A DNA stretch of 64,000 nucleotides from Adiantum capillus-veneris (lineage: Eukaryota > Streptophyta > Polypodiopsida > Polypodiales > Pteridaceae), in NCBI GenBank assembly GCA_014529385.2, contig CM043950.1:78550343-78614342 (forward strand), given 5' to 3'. Under the pieces are notes generated by a model. That model did not search any database, was not told the origin of the DNA, and worked only from the letters and a program-made list of their open reading frames with translations. Positions within the stretch are counted from its first letter, which is position 1; each line of letters starts with the position of its first letter. Made by a program: the position numbers and the translations under genes. Of this stretch, positions 1 through 11,507 are shown piece after piece.

Positions 1-1031
1 CATGAGTTAAAAATAAGTTTCTGCTCCACTTGAATGTATGCTTATATTTCTGTGTAGGATTTGTTCATCTTGCTTAGAAAATTGTTATAATCATTTACAT
101 TGCATGCATTTTAAGAAATAACCTGTCCTAAAACAAAAACATATTTATACATAAGAACAAAGTTTTCCATTGATTAGATTTCTATGCTAATTAGCCCGAT
201 TGAATAATAGGGTGGAATAATAAAGTGCAAAATGGTATAATCGTTTTGTCTTGCAACGGTTTATAATATATTTGATTTATACTTAAGAGACATATACTCT
301 AGAAGATGAAAAAACAAGTTCTTTATTGGCTAAATTTTGATACTAATGGGTTACAGACAAGTAATGAAACACAAAACAATTCTTTTATAGATAGGAGATA
401 TATTTTCTACTGTTTGAATTTTCATATTAAGTAATTGTGATCAAGTAAATAAGTATAAAATAATATGTTTATTTTGTCTTCCAATGATTTGCAGTATACT
501 TAGTTCACGCTCGAGAAACTAGATCTTTATTATTGACTTCTATGTTTGTATATGAATAATATTCTTTTATAATAATTGATTGTAAGTAATTAGTTAATCA
601 TGTATCACAGTATGAACTACTGTATTTGAAAATAATTTTTTTAAACAATAATTTATTGCTTTTTTTTTATAGATTAGTTTCTTTTAAACAATGGAATGAA
701 TTTTACATAGTTTGACATTTTGAACTACTACCTATTTATATTGATCTGAAAATATAAAAACATGTACATAATTATTTAAAAATACGAAACTATTTTTCAC
801 TAAATATTTATATAAAAATATACTTATCAACAACTTTCATTAAACTACCTATAATTTATTAGGTTCAATTATGATTTTTTTTATAAAAAATATTAGTAAG
901 AGCAAAAAACTGCAAATCAATATACTAGAACATACCATGATTTTGTATTGATTTCCTTGTTTATGATTGTTAATTAATATTCACTCTCTTCTTTAATGCT
1001 GAACGTAACTGTCATTATTTTAATGTAGATC
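1..1031. other. AT-rich non-coding stretch
   Basis: Very AT-rich sequence with many A and T runs and no open frame that resembles a protein. It precedes the kinase-like gene on the same strand. A pyrimidine-rich stretch ending in TAG lies just before the first ATG at 1032 and could be a 3' splice site, but no upstream exon is identifiable. Confidence 0.6.
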
Positions 1032-2393
1032 ATGGAAACTTCAAAAGAAAAGAGGGGTTTAGATAAAGACGAGCACCAGTGTTTGCAGGCTACAATTGTT
1101 AGAAGATGCTTGGCTTTCACCGACCAAGAGCTTGAAATTTATTTTGATCCTACTCGTACTGATCTAGAGGAGTTATTAGAAATATTGCAAGAAGCACGTG
1201 CTGCTAGTTTGAAAGCCCATGGCCTTATTTTGAACATTGCAATAAATTTCTTTCTTCAAAACCTTTCCTTAATGAAATAAGCAGAGGCCTTGGTGAATTT
1301 AAAAGATCTTTTGCAATTAGAACAAAAAGATCGCGAAGATACTTCTATTGTACTGAGAGTAAAAAAAATAGAGCAGCTATACAAAAAATTTCAAGTAGCA
1401 AAAGAAAAACAAAAGTATGTACAGATGGATTATGCACAACCCAAAAAAATTAATCATGGTGGAGAACCATCTCAACACGTGCAGCTTACCTTGTTGCAGC
1501 GTCGACAAATTCATTTTTATGAAGACTCAAAGCAAATTCAGCATGGCTACAGTACTTACTCTTGTAAGTGCAAAATTTTAGATCAGTTGTTTATGAAAAA
1601 CACGTATACAGCAAAAAAAATTACTGCCATGAAAAATATTACTTCGCCAGAATTGTGAGCAGCCTCTAAAACTACAAGCATATCTATAAATCATAGTGGC
1701 TTTATATTACCACTTGGTCTCTGTCGTAGTGAAGAAGAGTCCATTGTGATATACCCTTTCTGGAATGGAATTGCACTCACAAATTGGACATGGTTAGGAG
1801 CTTCAGGAAGTACTACTACACCACCTAAGCATTATGTCAGTATCTCCCAGAAGGTTGGTACAAAAGAGCACTTCAAGGCACATATATTCGACATTATTAA
1901 TGGACTGGAACAAACCATAAGCTACATACATTTGAATGGCTATTTGCACAATGACTTGCAGCTACAGAATATTTACCTGCTTTTCTCAGAGAAAACAGAA
2001 GACATTTACATAGGCATTTTGAAATGGGGAAAAAGTACGAGCATCAGTACGAAGAAAATGCACAAACCATTGCCAGACAACAGAACAGAGACCGTTGAAG
2101 CATACAAAAAACGTTATCCATGGATCGCTCCCGAATTTTTTAGTTCTAAACCAACAGTTTATAACCTAGCAGTTGAAATTTATTCTTTTGGCAAAACTCT
2201 TCTTAGGCTTTTGAAGTTTATTTTACCTGAGGGCAACGAACCGAAAAATGTAATTATAAGAGCTTTGTATGAATTTGCAGAACGTTGTAATCATACAAAT
2301 CCACTAGAAAGGCCTAGATTGTACGAGTTATTTGCTATATTGCAAAATGCTCATCAGTACAGTCTCTATATAGATGTAGATGCTGGCATGTGA
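1032..2393 (+). pseudogene. Protein-kinase-like gene, broken by two stops
   Basis: One reading frame runs from the ATG at 1032 to the TGA at 2393, interrupted only by TAA at 1278-1280 and TGA at 1656-1658. The segments are 1032-1280, 1290-1658 and 1746-2393. The C-terminal part has a kinase C-lobe layout: YIHLNGYLHNDLQLQN (near 1925-1970) matches the HRDLKxxN catalytic loop, with HND for HRD and Q for the usual K. Then comes KWGKS where DFG is expected, and PWIAPEFF matches the APE motif. A lysine in YTAKKITAMK could be the ATP-binding lysine. The catalytic-loop Asp and Asn are kept, but the metal-binding DFG Asp appears to be lost, so even before the stops this may have been a pseudokinase. 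Family knowledge does not let me name a substrate. It lies upstream of the other decayed + strand genes and may be cargo of the same mobile element; that is inference. Confidence 0.6.
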
Positions 2394-3162
2394 CCGAACT
2401 GTGAATATAAAAATTTTCCTTTTTTTTGAAATTGCCAGCTCAATCTGCATCGATTTTGATTTCTCAATAAGTGATTTTGTCTTCTTAATAAGTATTTCTA
2501 TAAAAAAGTACACAGTGTATAGATTGTTCATTACTTGGTCTTTCTTTAAATAATAATGAATGTATATTTTATAAGCCTTTATCTCAGTTCGTAATTTTAT
2601 TAAAACATATTATAAAAAATTATATATTTTAATAAATGTTACGTGTAGTCGTATATTAAAAACAAGCTTATATTGTATATTATTAAGCATTTAAAAGTAT
2701 AGATTATAAAATGTTTTCATGGTTGATTTTAAAAAAATTAATTAGACCATCATTTGATATAATTTTAATATGTTTGTATAAGAATAATATTTATATATAC
2801 GTGTAAAAAATATGTTTTGATTATATATAATTTAATACTATGATTTTTTTTAATGTGTGTGAAGTACAATAGAATAACAATAAAATATATTTTCTCCGTA
2901 TACTAAATAATATTGAATTCTTACAATATATATATTGAGTATAGCTATACTCTGTGTGTGTGTGTGTGTGTGTGTATCTACTGTTGGTATTGAAAAAAAA
3001 TCGTGCATTTCAAAAATACCTGCTTTTAAATAGACTATTTACTATTAGAGTATAACAGTAAATGTACAGATTAATTGCTTTGTTCTTTACCCTTTTTTAT
3101 ATTTATTAATTAACAAACATATGCATGATGTTTTTTGAAAAAATTTAAAAGAACAATTCTAA
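2394..3162. other. AT-rich non-coding stretch with a (TG)n tract
   Basis: No coding signal. AT-rich throughout, with a short TG dinucleotide tract at about 2951-2976. Confidence 0.6.
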
Positions 3163-3369
3163 ATGGAGTTAAGCAATCCGGTTGCTCCTTCGAATGGCTC
3201 AACTCCAGTATTCATTTCCCTAGCTAGTAATAATTCTGCACAAACAAGTACAGAAACTTCGTTGCTCTCGACAGCGAATACAGAAACTGCTTTGTGGAGT
3301 AAAAAAAGAACAGAAGGATATATTGATGTACATGATTCAGAAGAGATAATAGTTTCCGTCGGGTTTTGA
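3163..3369 (+). CDS. Small Ser/Thr/Asn-rich hypothetical ORF
   Basis: An ATG-started frame of 68 codons, less AT-rich than its surroundings. The product is rich in Ser, Thr, Asn and Glu with no membrane segment or recognisable domain, so it resembles a disordered N-terminal region. It could be the first exon of a longer gene (for example with the frame at 4378-5244), or chance. I do not recognise it. The opposite strand is also open over the same stretch, which weakens the case. Confidence 0.25.
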   Translation: MELSNPVAPSNGSTPVFISLASNNSAQTSTETSLLSTANTETALWSKKRTEGYIDVHDSEEIIVSVGF

Positions 3370-4017
3370 ACCAAAAGAACGCAATGACAAGAACGTTGTT
3401 GAAGAAGCTACCAAAAACTATTCCAAAAAAACAAAATAACTGTTGTTTATAATTGATATTTAGATAGTTTGTACTATGGAACTCATGTTCCGAATAATGT
3501 ATAAATTATACAGCTGACACGTTTTCTAGAAAAGATCTGATTACTTTAGACCAACTTCTCCTATTTTTGTATGTAGGTAAATTGTAAAAGACATAATATG
3601 AAATCATCAATACGATAATTGTTTATTTTAATAACTTTTATGACGTTCGATAACATAGCAATTTTTTGAAAGAACCTGGTATGATATGCTTTATATTTTT
3701 GCACTTGACATTAATATCGTGCTTGTATTTATTTGTTGATTCTTTTTTTACTTGTTTGTATTTATAAAAGTTAGAAAAAGATGTTGTTTGGTCTTTCTAT
3801 ATGGGCTTTTATCTCTATGACTCGTATTCATTTAAAAAAATATTTATATGATATTATTACATTGATCTTTTACATTTTAAGCTTTCATTTTTACAGTTAG
3901 TATTTGTTGATAGAATATCTATAAAATATTATGAAATCAATTATTTTCTAGATTTGGCTAGTATATCTCATGGTTGTATTTTACAATGATATATGATTAC
4001 AGCTTTAATAAAAAAAT

Positions 4018-4082
<65 letters not shown>

Positions 4083-4377
4083 ATTCTTGGTTATCAGCGT
4101 ACAAAATCTTACTTGAAATTACACATTTAGAAAATCAAGCTAGTACGTATATGTATCTTTCAAATCATTTTATAATTTGAAAATAAAAAGGTACCATTTT
4201 TTATGCATTCTTTTATCTTTGTTCTCATTATAGAAATGATTATAACTAATAAAATATAGCAAATAATTCTCTTTCAATCATTTAACTTAACTAAATTAGA
4301 CTACATTTAAGTAATTCTTGAAATTTAAGAGATTTTTTAAAATTGGTATATAGCATTGAGCTTCATTTTGTCTTTCT
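3370..4377. other. AT-rich non-coding stretch with (AT)n microsatellite
   Basis: No gene recognised. An (AT)n tract spans about 4028-4078. The small ORF at 3974-4180 simply translates this tract as Tyr-Ile repeats and is not a gene. Confidence 0.6.
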
Positions 4378-5244
4378 TTGTTACAAATATATTTAATGGA
4401 ATATTTACGTAAGTTGCCTCTTGGATGTGCAAAGAAAATATTTTTTCGATACACATCCTGCTGCTGCGGAGTTGAAGTCATTCAAAAATTAGTAAATACA
4501 ACAACAGCTAAGTATTTGGTACCAAATACGTTGCTCGCATGGGAAACTTACGTGAATGGTCAACCAGAATTCCGTACTGAACCTTCAACTAACTTCTGTC
4601 AGAATATTCAATGGGCTTAAGTACAAACTGCTCAAGGGAATATTATAATAGGGCGTGATATATTATATATTGATGCCCATGAATTACTGATACACCCTTC
4701 AAGGGATACTATATGTACAAAAAAATCCTTGATGATGAATCAAAAGCTTGGAATCTATTCAATCGTGATCTTCAAGATTTGGGAGCAAGATGCATTTCAA
4801 CTCAACTTTACTTATGCACCGCAACATTTATTTCATGAGCATTTTGAAAAGATCACTGCCAATAATCCCTTGGGTTTGGATATAAGATTTGATCATTATT
4901 ATAAACCAAGATGTGTATGGGACAATGTTCGAATATCAGAAGCAATGGTTGATCAAGATTCTATTTTTCTCATGGATCGTCTCACAGAAAGACAAGCTTA
5001 CGTCAATAAGATGCCCCGTCTTCCACTCTTTGATACAACCAACACTGAAGAATGGTATGAAAAGCATGATAGGTATACCGATGTAGAGCTAAGTATACGA
5101 AAATTAAGCGATTATGTACGGAGATTTCAGAACATGGAACCCCGGGGCAGTCACTTATCAAAAGACCCCTATATCACGTGCGTTCAAGAGGTAATTAATA
5201 ATACCCCAATATACATACTATACTTACACTGTGAGCCTATTTAA
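4378..5244 (+). pseudogene. Unrecognised protein gene with one internal stop
   Basis: Segments 4378-4620 and 4729-5244 are in the same frame, and the sequence between them is open after the single TAA at 4618-4620, so together they read as one frame of about 288 codons. The protein looks ordinary and globular, with mixed charged and aromatic residues and a Cys-rich patch (YTSCCCGVEV) near the start. I recognise no family. A GTAATT at about 5190, after LSKDPYITCVQE, could be a splice donor, since the sequence beyond it loses protein-like character. The 3' part (from about 5041) is duplicated in tandem 264 bp downstream. Confidence 0.4.
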
Positions 5245-5565
5245 AAAAACCCCCACCCTCCTCTCTATGTATACATTTTTATACATTTTGGTCTTTTAAC
5301 AACTAACACTGAAGAATGGTATGAAAAGCATGATAGGCTTACCGATGTAGAGCTAAGTATACGAAAACTAAGCGATTATGTACGGAGATTTCAGAACATG
5401 GAACCTCGGGGTAGTCACTTATCAAAAGACCCCTATATCACGTGCGTTCAAGAGGTAATTAATACTACCCCAATATACATACTATACTTACAATGTGAGC
5501 CTATTTAAAAAACCCCCACCCCCCTCTGTATGTATACATTTTTATACATTTTGGTCTTTTAATAA
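5039..5565. repeat. Tandem duplication, two copies of about 264 bp
   Basis: The segment beginning AACACTGAAGAATGGTATG (5041) recurs at 5305 with only a few differences, extending through the C-rich CCCCCACC stretch and the ATACATTTTGGTCTTTTA end. The period is 264 bp. The copy duplicates the end of the unknown gene plus flanking non-coding DNA, so it arose after or during decay of that gene. Confidence 0.9.
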
Positions 5566-5599
5566 TCCTTTCTGGTTAACTCACGTAATATCATACACA

Positions 5600-5725
5600 T
5601 TCTAAAAAGTGACCGCCCCAGGCATGGAACCCATAGCTAGTTGCAAAAAATGGGAAGCTTCTCCTTACCCTATATTTCTTCCTTGTTAAAAACTTCCTTT
5701 CACAGTCATCTTGAATATGTATCTA

Positions 5726-5801
<76 letters not shown>

Positions 5802-5906
5802 GAACAGTTTGAAGTGAAACCATTTTTTTTAGTTTGAGGCACTTTGCTTTTTATTACATAACAGTAATATGGTCTGCATAATACTTTATGCTTTCAAATT
5901 GTAAGC

Positions 5907-5975
<69 letters not shown>

Positions 5976-6020
5976 AGAAGAAAAGAAGAAGAAGAAGGAG
6001 AATTCTTAACATCATAGGAA
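5600..6020. repeat. Degenerate repeat unit, copy 1, with (AT)n and (AG)n
   Basis: Includes GGGAAGCTTCT, CATCTTGAATATGTAT, an (AT)n tract (about 5731-5798), TTTGAAGTGAA, CTTTTTATTA and an (AG)n tract (about 5911-5972) followed by AAGAAGAAG. The same landmarks recur in the same order at about 6700-7085, so this is one arm of a diverged direct repeat of roughly 400 bp. Confidence 0.75.
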
Positions 6021-6699
6021 CAATGTAAAAAACAACTCAAAAACCTATTTGGGACTTGAGATTTGGACTAATTCGCAATAATAGAACATTATATAATAGA
6101 GGAATACCATCTTCTTTTAATCCAACCAACATGGGCCTCCTGCTTCACTTATACTTCAACGCTCCTAAATTTATTTGTATATCCACTTGTCCTAAAAAGC
6201 CGCAGGATGCCCACGTATGATGCATCACATAGCAAATTTACAAGAGAACAGACACTTTTATTCTGTATATATAGTATAATATAGTTGTATCTTAAAATGA
6301 TAAAAAGAAAATTCATTTGATAAAAAAAAAGATGCATAATAGAGTGTATCAATAAATGAAAGAAAACTAAATTACAACGATCCAAGAATTTATTTTGAAC
6401 TCTAAGTTAGGAAAACATGGTAATTGATACATTATTAATGAGTATTGCTTCAAAAATTTTATAAAATAACAAAGTAAATAATATTATAAATAATATATAT
6501 TTAATATTGTATATTTAATTTGAATAATATATGGTTATTACTTTATATTCTAAATATTACATTAACTATAAGCATAATAAATTTTGCTAGAAATAATTAC
6601 AATTTCCAAAATAACTTTTGACAATTTGTATATAGACATCTTCATTGTATTGTATTTTGTCCAGTGACTTATGCCTATACTACCAATTCCTCTCACGTG
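6021..6699. other. AT-rich spacer between two repeat units
   Basis: AT-rich DNA with no gene recognised. The minus-strand ORF at 6149-6385 has no recognisable features. Confidence 0.5.
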
Positions 6700-6812
6700 T
6701 ATATCACATATATAGATTCAATCCATTGCTAATTACAAAAGAATGGGAAGCTTCTTTTTATAATGTATTTCTTCCTTGCTGACAATTTTCTTTCGAGACC
6801 ATCTTGAATATG

Positions 6813-6845
<33 letters not shown>

Positions 6846-6952
6846 GATTTGAAGTGAATCTTTGAAATTCTTTTATTTATAGTACTTTACTTTTTATTAA
6901 ATAATAGTAGTATAGTTTACATAATGTTATATGTTTTCAAAATGTGAGCACA

Positions 6953-7038
<86 letters not shown>

Positions 7039-7085
7039 AGAAGAAAAAGAAGCAAACAAGTTTTTAATGACATAGAAACAATCCA
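6700..7085. repeat. Degenerate repeat unit, copy 2, with (AC)n and (AG)n
   Basis: Second copy of the 5600-6020 unit. An (AC)n tract (about 6822-6845) replaces the (AT)n tract, and the (AG)n tract at about 6953-7034 lies in the equivalent place, again followed by AAGAAGAAG. An apparent Arg-Glu repeat protein here (6931-7113) is only the AG tract translated. Confidence 0.75.
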
Positions 7086-7841
7086 AGAGATCCAAGACTT
7101 AAACTATAGATAGTAATAAAACATTATACATTTTAAAATATAAGTCTTTTTTTTTCAAGAACATCCATAAACGACTTAAATATAAGTCATATGTAATCGA
7201 CCCATATACTTAGTTCTATTATATATAACGATGAAATAACTATTTAAAAAAAGGATTAATTATTTATATCACCATGCATGAATTAATACAAAATTAACAT
7301 CCAACTAAAATATTATACTAACACTATTTATAATCGTAATAAGTATAAACATAAACCTTATTTTAAACAATATACAAAAGAAGAAAAATTATATTTTGAA
7401 ACTACTTTTAGTGTACGAGTAGTATAATACATGCTTTACATAAATATACAGGAGCCATAAGTTATTTGGATACCGATTATACTTAATTATTATGTATATT
7501 TAAAAGAAAAAAGAATTTTTTCTACACAAATACTATGTTCAATATTGTGATTAACAAAATAATATATTCCACCTACACTCTTTATAATCAATAATGCAGT
7601 ATGCATTATACTATCATTAAAAAAAAGTATGTAAAGTATTTATTGAATTTTTTTTTGCATAGTAAGAATTATACCTACCTCATTTTTTAATTGTAGATAC
7701 TTTTACATTGATAATTAGCACTTATGTTGTCTTCTTCTTTTACTTCGCTTGTAGATTTCTCAAAAAAAGAATGAATACTTATGATTTTCTCTTCTTCTTC
7801 CGTTCTGCTCGCAGATTCTTTTTTTAAAAAAGTAGTTCACC
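7086..7841. other. AT-rich region upstream of the RPA1-like gene
   Basis: No gene recognised. Pyrimidine-rich TCTTCTTCTTT blocks occur near 7730-7810, just before the ATG at 7842. Confidence 0.5.
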
Positions 7842-7982
7842 ATGGACTCAGTCAGTGTCGAGCAGGTATAAATTTATATATATTTTTTAAATCATCTTTT
7901 TTATACGATAAATTTTGCACTTGCTTATTAGATTGTTCAAAAGAAGGCCCATAGTCAACCATACTATTTATAATAAATATTG

Positions 7983-8024
<42 letters not shown>

Positions 8025-9662
8025 AAATATTTGAGAATAATTAGTAACGTAAACATAGTATAGAGTATCTATGCATGTAGTATATACAAATAATTTATTT
8101 TGATAAATAAATAGTACTAATTATTTTTTCATTTTGCTTTGGACTTACCTAATGAACCTCCTTCGCAAATAGAACGCTGCTATTGTTACACCTATAATGA
8201 AGGTCAACGATTTCTTTGAACAAATGAGATTTGGTACAGTCTTTGAAGGGCTCATTCTTAACAGTATGGAACATATGACCAAGCTTCTTCCACGAACATG
8301 GCCCCGTTCCTACAAGCAGACCTTGTCGATGAAGAAAGATTCACAATGGTTACATTAGAAATTAATAAATCTCATATAAATAAATTTGAGTCCATTATTC
8401 AGAAACGAACGTGGATCAAGATAGATCATTTTTTGATCCAACTAAAAAAACCTCCATACAACAAAGGCGATGCTCAAGTAATTATTGTCCCTAACAATAA
8501 TATAGTGATACAGAAACTCCCAGTTAAGAACATAGAAATTATGTTCTTCTCAAATGCAAAAATTGTTGAGTTGACTCATATCTCGGAACATGTTGAGAAA
8601 GAAGATACAATCTCTGCAGTAGTGATCCAAGCTGGAGGGCCAGAAGTTACAGGCAAAGATAAAACCATTTTCATATAGAATTTGCAGATGGCGTGAAGAA
8701 TATGATCGATGTGATGTAAGTACTAGATTCAATTTTATACATATTTTAGCCAAAATTATATATACCTGATCAATGTTCTCTGGAAAATATATTTATGCAG
8801 GTTGTCTTCATGAGTGGATGTGAAGAAGATCAAAACACTATTTTGAATGAGTCTAACAATAAGAAGTACGCAATGTTCGTGCTTAAAAGTTTGTTCTCTA
8901 GTTCATATAGAGGCAAACGGTCTTTGCAATTTCGCACATCTTCAATTGCAGTCCCTGTTGCTGACGACGATTGCAAACATCATTTACAGAATGTTGCTGA
9001 TTTTTGAAAAATGTGAAAAGAGGTAATTTATAGTATTACATATTATACTCAAACACTTTTAAAAACAATACGTACATATATACGCACACTTCTCTACATA
9101 TACATATACATGTGAATCTTGAAGCATTGTTATTTGTACATGTGAATGGTTGTTTGGTTTTTGCTCCTCCAACCCGTCCATTTTATATCGGATGTGAATG
9201 CTGTAGCTGCAGAGTCCAAGATAGTTTCTACTGTACGCCTAATACCAACACAATCGAATTATATTGTATGCGATGCTCCAGAAATACTCGAGTGAAGCCC
9301 ATCCCATACTTGACTGGAACAATTTAGAGTGATGGGATTTTTATGAATGTGTCTGTAATAAATGATTGGGTTATGAATCTCTTTGATATAAACGAAGCAA
9401 TTGACACATTCTTTCAAAACCATAAAAAAGAGTTTATAAAAAAGTGATTATTGCACGTATTCAAGGCCACTTCAAGATAAATAATACAAATGCTATTGTA
9501 GATTATGAAGGAGGATCTTTCAAAAAGACTAAAATTGCTAAATCATCACAGGTATATATTGTCATTGGCATGTTTTTACAAAAAAGTATTTTTTCGTTAA
9601 AATCTCTCACGTTTTTATGTTTCTTTCTTCAAGAGTCTGTAGCATGCTCACTGGAAATGTAA
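7842..9662 (+). pseudogene. RPA1-like single-stranded DNA-binding protein, intron-containing, broken
   Basis: The large RPA subunit binds ssDNA through OB folds, and RPA-like genes are known passengers of plant Helitrons. The inferred model starts at the ATG at 7842 (8 codons, MDSVSVEQ), with donor GT at 7866 and acceptor AG at 8171-8172. The next exon opens with an IVTPI...FFEQMRFGTV stretch like the start of RPA DBD-A. After a frameshift near 8300, the frame at 8298-8678 gives QADLVDEERFTMVT (the LxDExG...T motif), KIDHFLIQLKKPPYNKG (like the VKPANKxY region) and a DBD-B start (EDTISAVVIQAGG). A clean intron runs 8716-8800. The exon at 8801-9007 has YAMFVLKSLFSSSYRGKRSL, matching the end of DBD-B. 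The frame at 9112-9327 is the DBD-C zinc ribbon: CECCSC and YCMRC. In-frame continuation past TAG 9325-9327 and a shift near 9440 give the rest of DBD-C. At least three frameshifts or stops make it a pseudogene. Confidence 0.75.
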
Positions 9663-9836
9663 ATTTAGGTATTCATTTCCGTGACTAGATGCATAGCCAC
9701 TACTTTTACTGTGAAATAATATTTTTCCTACTTCTACAGGGACTTGATGCAAACAGTTTCGAGTATTAGGCGTTATGAGAAAAGCAAAAAAATGCATAGT
9801 TGTACATGAACTTGGTCATTTTGTATAAAACACAGA

Positions 9837-10380
9837 CGTTTTACACATAGACAAAATTTACTTCCTTGTAAAAACTATCAAAATTTTATAAGACAAATGG
9901 CTGACAACTTATTGTATAAAAATTGTACATATTTTGAAGCAGGATTAGAATGTTTGAAAGATTATTTATATGTACCTGGTGACTGCTTGTTCAATACTCT
10001 TAGTATTTACTGCATAACATAGTCTCCTCTGCTATACTACGAAAAACTATCATTAATAGGTTCATATCTTCTCTACATAATTATAATAATGAAGCCCTAA
10101 AATGTTTAAAAACTTTTTTGTCACTTAATATCCTATTCACTTTGCACAATGTCTACTCTTTAAATGAATATTTTGAAAAAATGCAGCTACCAGCATTGAC
10201 TGGAGGTTTATGGGGAGACCACTTTTGCATATTTTGGTTTTCTCTCTTATTAGAGTGTAACACTATGGTCCAAGACCTCACAGAAAACATATATTACATA
10301 CTCGTCTGAGTTTAATGGAACTTTACATATACTATTCGATGATCGACTTGCATATATTGGAAATTTTGAGCCCTTATTCC
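9837..10380 (+). pseudogene. Helentron polyprotein: first OTU-like cysteine protease domain (degenerate)
   Basis: OTU domains are papain-like deubiquitinase folds with a Cys/His pair. From about 9837 a frame reads through MADNLLYKNCTYFEAG (9897) to VPGDCLFNTLSIYC, whose GDC at 9979-9987 is the OTU nucleophile motif. After TAG (near 10020) and a shift, the frame around 10118-10309 gives SSAILRKTII, then LTGGLWGDHFCIFWFSLLL, the WGD...I..A/S block of OTU proteases. A second shift leads to YIGNFEPLFP, where the family has xHYxPL; the catalytic His is therefore Asn and the Tyr is Phe. So this domain looks catalytically dead independently of its frameshifts. Directly followed by a second, better preserved OTU. 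Confidence 0.65.
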
Positions 10381-11507
10381 CACACCAACCTACTTTTACT
10401 TCTAACCACAAAAATATACTAACACAAGAAACTACTACATTTTATCCACGCTTTTGTGATTTACAAACAGTGAAAGATTTTAATTTTAATGTTGGTGATT
10501 GTATGTTTGATTCTATTGCATTCCTGCTTAACGATGAAAACACATAAGAACATTTGATTATCACAAGCAAAGAGCTAAGACACAGAAGCATCACTGAACT
10601 AGTTGAAAGCCTCTATAAAAATGATCCTCTAGCTATCGAAACAATACAAATCCATTTAGCACCATCCTTTCTACAAGAAACTCATGGTATTGAGACTATA
10701 GAAGAATATATCAACAAATTATATTACCACATCTCTGACGCAGTTATACTATATTGGATTGCACAAGCTCTCAAATTAAATATCAATGTGTCGGGCTCAT
10801 CTTATCATACAATATTATTTAATACAACCTTCATGAGCAATAATAACATATTGAATATACTTTTTCATGACGAATATAGAAAAGAGGGACATTATGCACC
10901 TCTTATTCCAATAAACAAGAGAACAAATAAAAGAAAATCAGCTCAATACATTGAATGCGAGAATAAGAAAGTAGTATACACAAGAAATGAGAATTTTGTA
11001 TTGAGAAATAAGTATAACGAAGAGAATAAATTTGCTCTTCAAAACAAAAAAAAAAACACAAAATGGAACAAAATTTTTAAGGGAAAGTTATTAGAAAATT
11101 TTGGAAACAATATGCAGTTAAAAAAACAAGAAATATCTAATATATTTTCAGAACAAAATCAAAATTTTATTGGAACTCTAAATGCATTTATTACTAAACT
11201 TACAAGGTTGTTGAAAAGACAAAACTCTCCTAAAAGTTTTGAAAATATGGAACATACTAGGTCACTAAAATGGAGCTCGTATACAAATATAGAATTGCTT
11301 GACTGTTATAAAGAACAACGAATAGTATCAAAAAAAGAAATTTGTACTAATTTTTTGTACCAAATCAATATACCAATAAATAACCTCAATAATGTAAGAA
11401 AACATCTGGATTTCCTACTTAAAAAAATAAAGACAGACATCCAGAAGAAGAACCAGAAGAAGATACAATATCCGACAATTTTAAGAGCGAAATTCAATAC
11501 ACTATGA
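10317..11507 (+). pseudogene. Helentron polyprotein: second OTU-like domain plus Lys-rich linker
   Basis: A single frame interrupted only by TAA at 10545-10547. FNFNVGDCMFDSIAFLL carries the nucleophile Cys (codon 10500-10502). AVILYWIAQALKLNINV is the central OTU helix/strand, and EGHYAPLIP carries the catalytic His (codon 10890-10892). Unlike the first domain, both catalytic residues are intact. After about 10930 the product becomes very Lys/Asn-rich, a likely linker or nucleic-acid-binding stretch, and runs to 11507, where it overlaps by 4 bases the next open segment. The GDC nucleophile here is about 515 bp downstream of that in the first domain, so the pair is a tandem OTU arrangement. 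Confidence 0.7.

Noticed and set aside
6931-7113. Arg-Glu repeat protein
   Set aside because: It is only an (AG)n microsatellite translated. The same applies at 21278-21460, 22218-22479, 53301-53510, 56798-57035 and 60541-60783.
9778-9830. HELGH string resembling a zinc metalloprotease HExxH motif
   Set aside because: Occurs in a 16-codon chance frame with no surrounding protease features.
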